Source of the DNA: Rhizobium sp. 007
GTDB lineage: Bacteria > Pseudomonadota > Alphaproteobacteria > Rhizobiales > Rhizobiaceae
Direction: 5' to 3'
Assembly (NCBI RefSeq): GCF_015353075.1
Contig: NZ_CP064187.1
Location: 1,550,001 to 1,614,000 of the forward strand
DNA length: 64,000 bases
Shown: piece after piece, positions 28,001 through 40,227 of the stretch
Position numbering within the stretch: position 1 is the first letter of the stretch
Layout: every line of letters begins with the position of its first letter
Notes under the pieces: model-generated
What the model was told of the DNA's origin: nothing
The model's database searches: none
Seen by the model: only the letters and a program-made list of their open reading frames with translations
Translations under genes and position numbers: made by a program

Positions 28001-28601
28001 CAGCCACGACCTCGATATCCGCGGGGCGGGTAACCTTCTGGGCGAGGAGCAGTCGGGCCATATCAAGGAAGTCGGCTTCGAGCTTTACCAGCAGATGCTG
28101 GAAGAGGCGGTCGCCGAGGTGAAGGGCGTGGACGAAATTCAGGATACCGGCTGGTCGCCGCAGATTTCGGTCGGGACGCCGGTGATGATCCCGGACGGCT
28201 ACGTGCCGGACCTGCATCTGCGCATGGCGCTCTATCGTCGCCTCGGCGAGATCACTGAGCTCAAGGAGATCGATGCCTTCGGCGCCGAAATGATCGACCG
28301 CTTCGGTCCGATGCCGATCGAGGTGCAGCATCTTTTGAAGATCGTCTACATCAAATCGCTTTGCCGCATCGCCAATGTCGAAAAGCTGGACGTCGGCCCG
28401 AAGGGTGTGGTCGTCCAATTCCGCAACAAGGAATTCCCGAACCCGGCAAACCTGGTCGGGTATATCGCCAAGCAGGGCACGATGGCGAAGATCCGTCCGG
28501 ACCACAGCGTGTTTTTGACCCGCGACCTGCCGACGCCGGAAAAGCGGCTGCAGGGCGCGGCCGTCGTCATGACGCAGCTGGCCGAAATGGCAAAGCCGTA
28601 G
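25095..28601 (+). CDS. mfd: Transcription-repair coupling factor
   Basis: This 1168-residue translocase removes RNA polymerase stalled at lesions and recruits UvrABC. Order of parts: UvrB-homology domains 1-2 (about 1-340), RNA-polymerase interaction domain (about 470-545, with HGIGRFVGL), RecG-like motor (Walker A GDVGFGKTEVALRAA near 680, DEEQHFG, SATPIPRTLQ, QLRGRVGRS) and C-terminal D7 domain. ATG 25095 is set by the ATGA overlap with sdhE; a longer frame would run through sdhE. Length agrees with family. Confidence 0.96.
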   Translation: MIPGFDASKLAAAAESLTIGNVPSGLEPLLLAELARAGGPVAYVLSDGQRMADLEQMLGFVAPDIPVLTLPAWDCLPYDRVSPSADTSARRLAALSGLIAHRKKPHAAIVLVTVNAMLQKVAPQDVIESLAFSARPGNQVRMDDLAGRLERNGFDRVATVREVGEFAVRGGILDVFVPGSEEPVRLDFFGDTLESIRSFDPASQRTTGQVRSLDLNPMSEVTLTPDTISRFRKNYLSAFGAATRDDALYLAVSEGRRYPGMEHWLPLFYERLETVFDYLKGFRMVTDHTVREAAEERSKLVLDYFDARLNSAQQVKGQMAQGTPYKPVTPGQLYLDSEIFAKALDAFNTMRISPFNEHEGEARRVVNIGARQGERWARANAEGGGNAERVNIFDVVVKHIAERRAGGAKVLITAWTEGSLERLLQVLNEHGLERVKPVEALKAVDSLDRGEAAAAVLSLESGFEMGDLIVIGEQDILGDRMVRRTKRRKRAADFISEVAGLDEGSIVVHAEHGIGRFVGLKTIEAAGAPHACLELQYADDAKLFLPVENIDLLSRYGGEGTEAQLDRLGGGAWQMRKAKLKKRLLDMADALIRIAAERLTRHAPALTTQEGLYDEFAARFPYDETEDQDNAIEAVRGDLGAGRPMDRLVCGDVGFGKTEVALRAAFIAAMNGIQVAVVVPTTLLARQHFKTFIERFRGLPVRIQQASRLVGAKELALTKKEVAEGKTDIVVGTHALLGAGIKFANLGLLIIDEEQHFGVKHKERLKELKSDVHVLTLSATPIPRTLQLAMTGVRELSLITTPPVDRMAVRTFISPFDSLVIRETLMREHYRGGQSFYVCPRLADLEDVHAFLRSDVPELKVAVAHGQMPAGELEDVMNAFYDGRYDVLLSTTIVESGLDVPTANTLIVHRADMFGLAQLYQLRGRVGRSKVRAFALFTLPVNKVLTATAERRLKVLQSLDTLGAGFQLASHDLDIRGAGNLLGEEQSGHIKEVGFELYQQMLEEAVAEVKGVDEIQDTGWSPQISVGTPVMIPDGYVPDLHLRMALYRRLGEITELKEIDAFGAEMIDRFGPMPIEVQHLLKIVYIKSLCRIANVEKLDVGPKGVVVQFRNKEFPNPANLVGYIAKQGTMAKIRPDHSVFLTRDLPTPEKRLQGAAVVMTQLAEMAKP

Positions 28602-28607
28602 GGCCGG

Positions 28608-29279
28608 TCAGTTCAGCCCGGCGCGCGCTTCCGCCTTCGCCTTGGCGATGTCGCGAAGCGCGCCTGCCAGCACGTCCGGCGTCTGAGCGCCGCTGACAGC
28701 GTATTGCTGGTCGAAGATGAAGAAGGGGACGCCGTTGACACCCATCTTCTGGGCCGCCTCGATCTCGGCAATCACCAGGTCGCGGTCGGCATCCGAAGCA
28801 AGCAGGGAGGCGATGACAGCGCGGTCGAGCCCGACTTGCTCGGCGATGTCGAGCAATACGGCGTGGTCTCCGACATTGCTGCCTTCCTCGAAGTTCGCCT
28901 TGAAGAGTGCGTTGACGACGCGGTCCTGCTTCTCGCGGTCCCCCACCATCGCCCAATGGATCAGGCGGTGCGCATCGAGTGTATTCGGCCCGATCTTGAT
29001 CGCTTCGAAGTCGAAATTGATGCCGACCTCGCGGCCGAAGTCGGTCAGCATCTTGTGGGCCTGCGCGACGCGTTCGGCGCCGCCGAGCTTCTGCTCCAGC
29101 GCTTCCTTCTGATCGACGCCCTCGGGCGGATAGTCGGGATTGAGGCGGTAGGGCCTCCAGTTGATGTCGACGCCCACCTCGTCCTGCACTTCCGCGATAG
29201 CAAGCTCAAGCCGCGCCTTGCCGAGATAGCACCAGGGGCAGACGACATCCGATACGACGTCGATGGTGATGCGTTGCAT
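28608..29279 (-). CDS. DsbA-family (FrnE-like) thioredoxin-fold oxidoreductase
   Basis: This 223-residue protein has a DSBA/2-hydroxychromene-2-carboxylate isomerase-like thioredoxin fold and the redox motif C14-P-W-C17. There is no signal peptide, so it is cytoplasmic like FrnE of Deinococcus, an oxidative-stress disulfide enzyme. ATG 29279 is preferred because AAAGGAACCACC precedes it; a further ATG 33 bp upstream has no such site. It ends 6 bp from the convergent mfd stop. Confidence 0.85.
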   Translation of the reverse strand: MQRITIDVVSDVVCPWCYLGKARLELAIAEVQDEVGVDINWRPYRLNPDYPPEGVDQKEALEQKLGGAERVAQAHKMLTDFGREVGINFDFEAIKIGPNTLDAHRLIHWAMVGDREKQDRVVNALFKANFEEGSNVGDHAVLLDIAEQVGLDRAVIASLLASDADRDLVIAEIEAAQKMGVNGVPFFIFDQQYAVSGAQTPDVLAGALRDIAKAKAEARAGLN

Positions 29280-29376
29280 GGTGGTTCCTTTCATCGGTCC
29301 GAGGCTTTCCACGCCATCTATGCCCTGACGCGTCCGACTTCAACCAGGCAGGAAAAAGGAACCGGCTCCGGCAGGC

Positions 29377-31179
29377 TTATTGCACGCTCTGATCCCACCA
29401 GGCCGGAAGCTGGTAGCCGTAAAGCGGCACAGCGTCGGGACGGCCGAGCCGCTTGTTGCGTGCGACCCATTGCTGGTCGATATGGTAGAGAGGCAATACA
29501 TAATGGCCGGAAAGCAGCAATCGGTCATACGACCTGACGGCGGCGGTGAAATCCTCGTCGGAGCGCGCGGTAAGAATATGCTTGATCGACGTATCGACAT
29601 TTGGGTCGGCAACGCCCGCGAAACTTGAACTGCCCTCGCGGTCGCGCGCAGCCGAGGACCAATAGGAAAGCTGCTCGTTGCCGGGCGAGAGCGACGACAC
29701 ATAAGATTTTAGGATAACATCATAGTCGAAACTATTGGTCCGGCTCTGATATTGCGAATCGTCCACTGTGCGGACCGAAGCGGCAATGCCCAGGGTTTGG
29801 AGCGAACGCTGAAAGGCAATCGCAAGTTTCTCCTGATCGGCATTCTGCGTCATGATCTCGAAGGCAAGCGGCTTGCCGCTGGCATCCGCCATCTTGCCGC
29901 CCTGGATCGAATAGCCGCCTTCCTTCAGCACCTGCACTGCCTTTTTCAGCACAGTTCGGTCGCGTCCGGAAGCATCGGTCACAGGCAGCTTGTAGGTGCC
30001 GTCGAGGATGGCAGGGTCGATCTTGTCTTTGATCGGGCCTAGCATGTCGAGTTCGCGGGCGTCGGCCGGAACGCCGAAGCTCGAAAGCTTCGAATTCTGC
30101 CAGAAGCTCTGCGTACGCTTGTAGGCACCGGAATAGAGCGTCTTGTTCGCCCATTCGAAGTCGAAGATCAGCGAGAGTCCCTCCCGAACCTTGATGTTTG
30201 CGAATAGCGGCCGTCGCGTGTTGAAGACAAAGCCGAACATGCCGCTCGGCAGCTTCGACTGGAATGTATCCTTGATCACGGCACCGGAAGAAACCGCCGG
30301 AAAATTATAGGCCGTCGCCCAGTGCCCGGGGCTGCCGTCGGGATAGACGTCGATATCGCCCTTCTTGAAGGCCTCGAAGAGCGTCGTGTCCTGAAGAAAA
30401 TACTGAACGGTGATCTGGTCGTAATTGTCCATGCCGACCTTGGAGGGGATATCCTTGCCCCAATAGTTCGGGTCGCGCTCATAGGTGATACTCTCGCCGG
30501 GCTTCACCGTCTTGATCTTGTAAGGGCCGGAGCCGAGCGGCGGCACGAGAGACGTCCGGTCGAAGGTTTCGGGATCGATGGCGTGCTTGGGCAGGACTGG
30601 AAAAAGTCCAAAGATCATCGGCGTTTCGCGGTCTGCCTTGTCGTTGAAGGTGAAGCGCACGCTGCGCTCGCCGACCTTCTCCATCTTGGAGACAAGGCTG
30701 AGACGATTCGCGAAGGGCACGCGTCCTTTGTCGCGCAGCAACTCGAAGGAGAACATGACGTCGTCGGCCGTCACCGGCTGGCCGTCGGACCACTTGGCTT
30801 TCGGATTGAGATTGAACTGGATGAACGTGCGGTCCTCGTCCCATTCGACGGTTTCCGCAAGCAGTCCATAGAGAGTGAAAGGTTCGTCCCGGGAGCGCAG
30901 CAGCAACGATTCGTAGACGAGGTTGCCATAGTCCGGATCCCACATGCCGCGCGCTGTCGTCCGCATGCTTTTCAGGATGAAAGGGTTGAGATTATCGAAG
31001 GTGCCGACGACGCCGTAGGTGATCTTGCCGCCTTTTTTCACGTCCGGGTTGACGTAGGAGAAATGCTTGTAATCCGGGGGCAGTGCGGGTTCTCCGTGCA
31101 TGGCGATACCATGCAGCGGGCTGGCAGCAACGGCGCCGCAAAACAGCGTAAAGGCAAGAGGGAAAACAACCCGGAGCAT
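29377..31179 (-). CDS. Peptide-type ABC importer substrate-binding protein (SBP family 5, YejA-like)
   Basis: This 600-residue periplasmic protein has a signal peptide (MLRVVFPLAFTLFCGAVAAS) and the YejA-type mature start HGIAMHGEPALPPDYKHFSYVNPDVKKGGKI. The family-5 core segment LNPKAKWSDGQPVTADDVMFSF is near residues 125-145. ATG 31179 gives the signal peptide and follows GGAAAGGA. YejA of E. coli binds peptides including microcin C. No permease or ATPase gene is adjacent, so the rest of the importer must be elsewhere or outside the window. Confidence 0.88.
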   Translation of the reverse strand: MLRVVFPLAFTLFCGAVAASPLHGIAMHGEPALPPDYKHFSYVNPDVKKGGKITYGVVGTFDNLNPFILKSMRTTARGMWDPDYGNLVYESLLLRSRDEPFTLYGLLAETVEWDEDRTFIQFNLNPKAKWSDGQPVTADDVMFSFELLRDKGRVPFANRLSLVSKMEKVGERSVRFTFNDKADRETPMIFGLFPVLPKHAIDPETFDRTSLVPPLGSGPYKIKTVKPGESITYERDPNYWGKDIPSKVGMDNYDQITVQYFLQDTTLFEAFKKGDIDVYPDGSPGHWATAYNFPAVSSGAVIKDTFQSKLPSGMFGFVFNTRRPLFANIKVREGLSLIFDFEWANKTLYSGAYKRTQSFWQNSKLSSFGVPADARELDMLGPIKDKIDPAILDGTYKLPVTDASGRDRTVLKKAVQVLKEGGYSIQGGKMADASGKPLAFEIMTQNADQEKLAIAFQRSLQTLGIAASVRTVDDSQYQSRTNSFDYDVILKSYVSSLSPGNEQLSYWSSAARDREGSSSFAGVADPNVDTSIKHILTARSDEDFTAAVRSYDRLLLSGHYVLPLYHIDQQWVARNKRLGRPDAVPLYGYQLPAWWDQSVQ

Positions 31180-31450
31180 GCTCAAATCCTTTCCGGCAAA
31201 AGGCACGATTCGGCCAAAGACTATCATGCACGGCAGGAAATCGAACATTCACATGCCGAAATCTTTCGGCCCATCCAGAAATTGCCAAAGAAATACTGGA
31301 TATCTGGATCACCTCAATGTAACAGGTGGTCCCGGGTTTTGGGGGACATGCATTTGCCTTAATGTTTTTAGAGGTGGAATGCCGAATGACCCCGGTTGGA
31401 GAGGACGGCAGATCGCGGTCCCGAATGGGTATCAGGAGACAGAATCCGTT

Positions 31451-32092
31451 ATGATGTTCAAGTCTGATAAGAAATTGCGGGCAGCTCTGTCCGTTCTGGC
31501 AGCAGCTTTCGGCGCCGCTTCGGCCCCGGTATCCTCCTTCGCGCAGGATGCACCCGCACAGGCTGCCGGCGCGCCACGCCTTGGCTGGTACAAGACCTGC
31601 AGCAAGCAGGAAGACAACGATATCTGCGTCGTTCAGAACCTGATCCTCGCCAACGGCGGCCAGCTCGTCACGGCTGTCGGCCTTATCAGTATCTCCGGCA
31701 AGGTCAACCGCAAGATTCTGCAGGTATCCGTACCGACCGCTCGCCTGATTCCGCCGGGCATCATGATGCAGGTCGATAACAACAAGGGGCAGAAGCTCGA
31801 TTACGCCGTCTGCCTGCCGGACAAGTGCACCGCCGAAATCCCGCTGACAGATGCGATGATCGCCGGCCTCAAGAAGGGCAGCGACGTGATCTTCACGTCG
31901 ATCAACTTCCGCCGCGCCCCGAACCCGATCAAGATTTCGCTCGAAGGCTTTACCGGCGCCTATGATGGCGAAGCCGTTTCGCCGAACAAGCTCGCCGAAA
32001 GCCAGAAGAGCCTTCAGGACAGCATGCAGAAGAAGGCTGAAGAAGCCCGCAAGAAGCTCGAAGACGCGCAGAACGCAGCTAAGGCGCAGTAA
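31451..32092 (+). CDS. IalB (invasion-associated locus B) family periplasmic protein
   Basis: This 213-residue exported protein has a signal peptide ending near SSFAQ (residue 31) and a beta-rich core starting GWYKTCSKQEDNDICVVQN. Four cysteines (CSKQEDNDIC, CLPDKC) probably form two disulfides. The last 40 residues are a charged Lys/Glu/Ala helix, probably coiled. IalB aids erythrocyte entry in Bartonella, but homologues are widespread in free-living Rhizobiales with unknown role. AGGAGAC lies 11 bp before the first of two consecutive ATG codons. Confidence 0.85.
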   Translation: MMFKSDKKLRAALSVLAAAFGAASAPVSSFAQDAPAQAAGAPRLGWYKTCSKQEDNDICVVQNLILANGGQLVTAVGLISISGKVNRKILQVSVPTARLIPPGIMMQVDNNKGQKLDYAVCLPDKCTAEIPLTDAMIAGLKKGSDVIFTSINFRRAPNPIKISLEGFTGAYDGEAVSPNKLAESQKSLQDSMQKKAEEARKKLEDAQNAAKAQ

Positions 32093-32122
32093 TCCTGCCA
32101 GGTGGCAAGAGAATGAACAAGG

Positions 32123-32149
32123 ACCCGGCCGCCGCGCCGGGTTTTTGTT
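32123..32149 (+). terminator. Intrinsic terminator after the IalB gene
   Basis: ACCCGGC and GCCGGGT form a 7-bp stem with a 6-base loop, followed by TTTTGTTGTT, 31 bp after the stop codon. Confidence 0.85.
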
Positions 32150-32163
32150 GTTACGGCAAACAA

Positions 32164-32185
32164 AAACCCCGCCGGAGCGGGGTTT
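32164..32185 (-). terminator. Intrinsic terminator of hspQ (bidirectional)
   Basis: AAACCCCGC and GCGGGGTTT form a 9-bp stem with a CGGA loop. On the minus strand the stem is followed by TTG with the T-run built into its arm (GGGGTTTTTG), 24 bp after the hspQ stop. Confidence 0.8.
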
Positions 32186-32208
32186 AAAATCATAATCGAT
32201 TGCGCGTC

Positions 32209-32538
32209 TTAGTGGGCGAAGCTCATCTTGGGTTTGAGCTGGCCAGACGGCGCTTGATCGAAAATCTGGTAAACCTGTTGATTGCGAAGCGGAATGCCGC
32301 TTTCGTCATTCACCAGGTTCTGCTCGGAGACGTAAGCGACATATTCGTTATCGTCATTTTCCGCGAGCAGGTGGTAGAAGGGCTGGTCCTTGTCAGGGCG
32401 GACGTCGGGAGGGATCGAATTCCACCATTCTTCCGTATTCGCGAATTCCGGATCGACATCGAAGATGACGCCGCGAAACGGAAAAACCTTGTGCCGGACC
32501 ACTTCACCGATACTGAACTTTGCTACTCTTTCTTTCAT
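32209..32538 (-). CDS. hspQ: Heat shock protein HspQ
   Basis: This 109-residue cytoplasmic protein is of the HspQ/YccV family (hemimethylated DNA-binding-like fold). Family segments are KFSIGEVVRHKVFPFRGVIFDVDPEF and PFYHLLAENDDNEYVAYVSEQNL. In Enterobacteria HspQ is a Lon substrate and specificity enhancer. ATG 32538 is chosen over one 21 bp upstream because AAAGGAAG lies 7 bp before it. An inverted repeat and a possible RpoH-type promoter lie immediately upstream. Confidence 0.9.
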   Translation of the reverse strand: MKERVAKFSIGEVVRHKVFPFRGVIFDVDPEFANTEEWWNSIPPDVRPDKDQPFYHLLAENDDNEYVAYVSEQNLVNDESGIPLRNQQVYQIFDQAPSGQLKPKMSFAH

Positions 32539-32554
32539 GGTACGACTTCCTTTC

Positions 32555-32591
32555 ATCACCTGATCTGGTGATTGGGCCCGCTCAAATCAAG
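32555..32591 (-). promoter_or_regulatory. Possible RpoH-type promoter and inverted repeat upstream of hspQ
   Basis: On the minus strand CTTGAT is followed after 17 bp by CCAGAT, resembling heat-shock sigma promoters. Overlapping it, ATCACC and GGTGAT (plus strand 32555-32560 and 32567-32572) form an inverted repeat that in RNA would be a hairpin next to the ribosome site. Both readings are tentative. Confidence 0.3.
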
Positions 32592-32650
32592 ATTTTTGCG
32601 GGTCTTCGTCACATGAGTGTCATGTCGCCATCAGCCTCAGTGACAAGGAA

Positions 32651-32679
32651 GGAAGGCCCCGGCGGAACCGGAGCCTTCC
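32651..32679 (-). terminator. Hairpin downstream of glnA
   Basis: GGAAGGCCCCGG and CCGGAGCCTTCC pair over 12 positions (one mismatch or G-T) around CGGAA, 10 bp beyond the glnA stop. On the minus strand it is followed by a T/C-rich tract rather than a clean T-run. Confidence 0.55.
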
Positions 32680-32688
32680 GCTGAGCGA

Positions 32689-34098
32689 TCAAGCCGAATA
32701 GTACATATCGTATTCGACCGGATGCGGGGTCATCTCGAAGCGCATCACCTCTGCCATCTTCAGCTCGATGAAGGCGTCGATTTGATCGTCGTCGAAGACA
32801 CCGCCGGCCGTCAGGAACTTGCGGTCCTTGTCGAGGCTTTCGAGGGCCTCACGCAGCGAACCGCAAACCGTCGGGATCTTCTTCAATTCCTTCGGCGGCA
32901 GATCGTACAGATCCTTGTCCATGGCCTTGCCGGGATGGATCTTGTTTTTGATGCCGTCGAGACCGGCCATCAGCATGGCGGCGAAAGCGAGATACGGGTT
33001 GGCGGTCGGATCGGGGAAGCGGACCTCGACGCGCTTGGCCTTCGGGTTGGAGCCGAACGGAATGCGGCAGGAGGCCGAGCGGTTGCGGGCCGAATAGGCA
33101 AGGAGCACCGGTGCTTCGTAGCCCGGAACGAGACGCTTGTAGGAATTGGTCGACGGATTGGTGAAGGCGTTGATCGCCTTGGCATGCTTAATGATGCCGC
33201 CGATATAATAGAGGCAGGTTTCGGAAAGGCCGGCATATTCGTCACCGGCAAAGGTCGGCTTGCCGCCCTTCCAGATCGACTGGTGCACGTGCATGCCCGA
33301 GCCGTTGTCGCCGAAGATCGGCTTCGGCATGAAGGTTGCCGTCTTGCCGTAGGCGTTGGCGACCTGGTGCACGACGTACTTGTAGATTTGCATCTTGTCG
33401 GCGTTGCGGACGAGCGTGTCGAACTTGATGCCCAGTTCGTGCTGGGCAGCGGCGACTTCATGGTGGTGCTTCTCGACGACGACGCCCATTTCGGCAAGCA
33501 CCGTCAGCATTTCCGAGCGCATGTCCTGGGCGCTGTCGACCGGCGGAACCGGGAAGTAACCGCCCTTGACGCGCGGACGGTGGCCGAGGTTGCCGGTCTC
33601 GTAGTCGGTGTCGTCGTTCGACGGCAGTTCGCTGCTGTCGAGCTTGAAGCCGGTATTGTAGGGATCGGCCTTGTATTTCACATCGTCGAAGACAAAGAAT
33701 TCAGCTTCCGGACCCACGAAGATCGTGTCGCCGATGCCGGATGCCTTGAGGTAGGCCTCAGCCTTCTTTGCCGTGCCGCGCGGATCGCGGTTATATGCTT
33801 CGCCCGAAACCGGGTCGAGAATATCGCAGACAATGACCATGGTGGATTGGGCGAAGAACGGGTCCATGTGAACCGTTTCCGTGTCCGGCATCAGCACCAT
33901 GTCGGACTCGTTGATGGCCTTCCAGCCGCCGATCGAGGAACCGTCGAACATGACGCCGTCCGCGAACATATCCTCATCGACGCAGGAAACGTCCATCGTG
34001 ACATGCTGCAGTTTGCCCTTGGGGTCGGTAAAGCGCAGATCGACGAACTTGACGTCGTTTTCTTTGATCTGCTTAAGAATTTCGTTCGCGGTCGCCAT
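32689..34098 (-). CDS. glnA: Glutamine synthetase type I
   Basis: This 469-residue dodecameric enzyme makes glutamine from glutamate, ammonia and ATP. It shows the beta-grasp signature FDGSSIGGW, the ATP-binding [14 protein letters not shown] segment and the adenylylation site Tyr398 ([10 protein letters not shown]), so GlnE-type covalent control is expected. Length is that of GSI-beta enzymes. It lies 59 bp behind glnB, the order known for rhizobial glnBA operons, and would be transcribed from the promoter upstream of glnB and possibly its own. Confidence 0.97.
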   Translation of the reverse strand: MATANEILKQIKENDVKFVDLRFTDPKGKLQHVTMDVSCVDEDMFADGVMFDGSSIGGWKAINESDMVLMPDTETVHMDPFFAQSTMVIVCDILDPVSGEAYNRDPRGTAKKAEAYLKASGIGDTIFVGPEAEFFVFDDVKYKADPYNTGFKLDSSELPSNDDTDYETGNLGHRPRVKGGYFPVPPVDSAQDMRSEMLTVLAEMGVVVEKHHHEVAAAQHELGIKFDTLVRNADKMQIYKYVVHQVANAYGKTATFMPKPIFGDNGSGMHVHQSIWKGGKPTFAGDEYAGLSETCLYYIGGIIKHAKAINAFTNPSTNSYKRLVPGYEAPVLLAYSARNRSASCRIPFGSNPKAKRVEVRFPDPTANPYLAFAAMLMAGLDGIKNKIHPGKAMDKDLYDLPPKELKKIPTVCGSLREALESLDKDRKFLTAGGVFDDDQIDAFIELKMAEVMRFEMTPHPVEYDMYYSA

Positions 34099-34157
34099 GA
34101 AATCTCCCTTTCATTTGCAATGACGATGAATAAATTCGCCGCGTCGGGCGAGCCGCC

Positions 34158-34685
<528 letters not shown>

Positions 34686-34841
34686 TCAAAAATCGCGCAA
34701 AAGCGGGAAAAATGCGGAGTGGCTCTTCTTGCATCCGCCGCATGTCAGATGCCCTAAAATTAGGCAAATGACTTAATTTTAAGCTGCAGAAGAGATCGTA
34801 AAACAGGTTGTTTTTTAGGCGTTTTTTGAATTGAATGGCGC

Positions 34842-36317
34842 ATGGCAGAAAAACTGGGTGACCTACTCCTTACGCCTGCAGAAATGGCTGCCGTCGATGC
34901 CGCCACGGCCGAATCGGGCATCGCCTCTTTCGGGCTGATGTGGAGCGCGGGGGCGGCCGTCGCGGGTGCCGCGCTTCGGCTGTATCCCGGCGCACTGCGC
35001 TTCGCCGTTCTCTGCGGCCCTGGCAACAATGGCGGCGACGGATATGTCGCGGCCCGTCGGCTTGCGGAAAGCGGCGCCGGGGTTGCCGTCTTCCATCTCG
35101 GCGACCCGGCCAGGCTTCACGGCGATGCCGCGCGGGCAAAGGCCGAATGCGCGCTCGCCTCGCAGCCGCTCGCTGTCTATATCCCGGGGCCGGGCGATGT
35201 TGTTGTTGATGCAATCTTCGGGGCGGGGCTCGGACGGGATGTGCCGCCGCAGGTGCGTTCCGTCATCGAGCAGGTGACCGGCGCTGCGGTTCCCGTTATT
35301 TCCGTCGACTTGCCATCCGGGCTCGACGGCCGCAGCGGCGAGGTGCTGGGTGCGGCATTCAAGGCGGCCCACACGGTCACGTTCATGACCCGCAAACCCG
35401 GCCACTTGCTGATGCCGGGCAGGGAGCTTTGCGGCAGCATCGAGGTTGCCGACATCGGCATTCCGGCGCGCATCATCAAGGCTCATTCGTCCGGAATGAT
35501 TTCGGAAAACACGCCGGTAAAATGGGCGCACCTGCTGTCCTCTGCGAGACTGGAGACGCATAAATACAAGCGCGGACATCTTGCTGTTTTTTCAGGCGGC
35601 GCGGGTAAAACAGGTGCTGCGCGGATGTCTGCGATGGCCGGGTTGAAAGCCGGGGCCGGTCTCGTAACCATCGCCGCGCCGAGGGATGCGATGGCTGAAA
35701 ACAGCGCCCACCTGACGGCCGTCATGCTGCATGTTGTCGATGACGGGATGGCCTTGCGCGACTGGCTGGCCGACGAGCGCTTGCAGACTTTCGTCCTCGG
35801 ACCAGGCTTCGGGATCGGTGCAAAGACAAGAGACTTCACCGCCGCGCTCAGCGGTCGCCATCTCGTGCTCGACGCAGACGGCATTACGTCGTTCAAGGAC
35901 GACCCGCGAGAGCTTTTCAACCTCTTTGCGGAAGGCGAGCCGCATCTCGTGCTGACGCCGCATGAAGGCGAGTTCGCACGGCTCTTTCCGGATATCGCGG
36001 CAGACAAGAGGCTCAGCAAGGTCGACAAAGCGCAGGCGGCTGCAGAGCGCGCCAATGCGGCGATCGTCTACAAGGGCGCCGATACCGTTATCGCATCGCC
36101 GGATGGCCGGGCTCTGATCAACACGAACGCACCGGTCTGGCTTGCGACGGCTGGCTCAGGCGATGTCCTTTCCGGCATGATCGGGGCGCTTCTGGCGCAG
36201 GGTTTGCCCGCATTCGAGGCTGCTGCATTCGGCGTCTACCTCCATGGCGAAGCCGGGCAGCGCGCCGGCAAGGGCCTGACGGCCGAAGATCTCGTGGCCC
36301 ATGTGCAGCCGTTCTAG
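34842..36317 (+). CDS. nnrD: Bifunctional NAD(P)H-hydrate epimerase/ADP-dependent NAD(P)H-hydrate dehydratase
   Basis: This 491-residue repair enzyme restores NADH/NADPH from their hydrated forms. The N-terminal epimerase (YjeF_N, about 1-215) has the CGPGNNGGDGYVAAR loop. The C-terminal ribokinase-like dehydratase (about 225-490) has LTPHEGEFARLF, NGADT-like YKGADTVIA and the phosphate-binding TAGSGDVLSGMIGALLAQG. The fusion is the usual bacterial form. No strong ribosome site precedes ATG 34842. It converges with the DUF72 gene (9 bp apart). Confidence 0.94.
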   Translation: MAEKLGDLLLTPAEMAAVDAATAESGIASFGLMWSAGAAVAGAALRLYPGALRFAVLCGPGNNGGDGYVAARRLAESGAGVAVFHLGDPARLHGDAARAKAECALASQPLAVYIPGPGDVVVDAIFGAGLGRDVPPQVRSVIEQVTGAAVPVISVDLPSGLDGRSGEVLGAAFKAAHTVTFMTRKPGHLLMPGRELCGSIEVADIGIPARIIKAHSSGMISENTPVKWAHLLSSARLETHKYKRGHLAVFSGGAGKTGAARMSAMAGLKAGAGLVTIAAPRDAMAENSAHLTAVMLHVVDDGMALRDWLADERLQTFVLGPGFGIGAKTRDFTAALSGRHLVLDADGITSFKDDPRELFNLFAEGEPHLVLTPHEGEFARLFPDIAADKRLSKVDKAQAAAERANAAIVYKGADTVIASPDGRALINTNAPVWLATAGSGDVLSGMIGALLAQGLPAFEAAAFGVYLHGEAGQRAGKGLTAEDLVAHVQPF

Positions 36318-36325
36318 GCCGGCTG

Positions 36326-37132
36326 CTATCTCCCGACCTCTTCCTGAAGAGCGATCGCGCCGAACGGTGCATTGACCTTGCCTTCGTGGATCATGAAGGC
36401 AAAAACGTCGCGGGGCTCGCTCTTGACCTTCCGCTCCTTGTCGATCAGCGGCAGATCATCCGGCACCTTGCCTTCAGCCCATGTCTCAAGGCGCTTGGCC
36501 CAGGCCTTCAGGTCCTTGGGAGCGTAGCAGGTCTTGATGTCGTCCGAACCTTTCTGCAGCCGGGCATAGACGAAATCCGCCGTGACGTCGGCGATCATCG
36601 GATAGTCGAAGTGCTCGGCGCAGACCGGCGCCACGCCGTATTTCGCCAGCAGCGCGATGAATTCCGGCACCTTGAAGGAATCGTGGCGCACCTCGACCAC
36701 ATGCCGCAAAGGCAGGCCGTCCTGCTTGTCCGGCAAAAGCTTCAGGAAGGCTTCGAAATCCTCGGCATCGAACTTCTTGGTCGGCGCGAGCTGCCAGAGG
36801 ATCGGACCGAGCTTGCCGCCGAGCTCGGTCAGCCCCTGCGTCAGGAAACGCTCCATGGATTCGCCCGCCTCGCCGAGCACGCGCCGGTTCGTCACGAAGC
36901 GGCTGGCCTTTAGCGAAAAGATGAAACCCTCCGGCACGTCGGATGCCCATTTGGCGAAGGTCTCCGGCTTCTGCGAACTGTAATAGGTGCCGTTAACCTC
37001 GATGACCTTCAACTGCCGGCTGGCATAATGCAGTTCGTCCTTCTGCTTGAGATCGGATGGGTAGAAGTGGTCGCGCCAGGGCTCGAAAGTCCAGCCGCCG
37101 ACGCCGACGCGGATGCTGCCGGATTTGCTCAT
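36326..37132 (-). CDS. DUF72 family protein (YecE-like)
   Basis: This 268-residue TIM-barrel protein has the family N-terminus IRVGVGGWTFEPWRDHFYP and segments VEVNGTYYSSQKPETFAKWA and FVYARLQKGSDD. Function of DUF72 is unknown. ATG 37132 is chosen for its GGGAGGAA site 4 bp upstream; an in-frame codon 45 bp earlier lacks one. It lies 47 bp downstream of uvrA in the same direction and may be cotranscribed with it, which hints at but does not prove a stress or DNA-damage link. Confidence 0.85.
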   Translation of the reverse strand: MSKSGSIRVGVGGWTFEPWRDHFYPSDLKQKDELHYASRQLKVIEVNGTYYSSQKPETFAKWASDVPEGFIFSLKASRFVTNRRVLGEAGESMERFLTQGLTELGGKLGPILWQLAPTKKFDAEDFEAFLKLLPDKQDGLPLRHVVEVRHDSFKVPEFIALLAKYGVAPVCAEHFDYPMIADVTADFVYARLQKGSDDIKTCYAPKDLKAWAKRLETWAEGKVPDDLPLIDKERKVKSEPRDVFAFMIHEGKVNAPFGAIALQEEVGR

Positions 37133-37179
37133 GTGTTCCTCCCGTTGTTCCGCCGTCGCCAGAGCTCTTCGCGACACGC

Positions 37180-40104
<2,925 letters not shown>

Positions 40105-40227
40105 CGTAATTTTGCTTCTGTGCTGGAGTAAGCCCCTTATTTAGTGATGCCGCCGGGCGAGTCGAGGCTGAATATCCATCTGTTGCGAGGTTTTCGATTC
40201 TGTTGACAGGATCATAAGCATAAACTA

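Noticed and set aside
26754..28505. Open frame of 583 codons on the minus strand opposite mfd
   Set aside because: It is the antisense shadow of a high-GC gene. Its composition (His, Arg, Asp rich) matches no protein family, while mfd on the plus strand has every family motif.
30322..31362. Plus-strand open frame opposite the YejA-like binding protein
   Set aside because: The minus-strand protein has a signal peptide and family-5 motifs; this frame has none.
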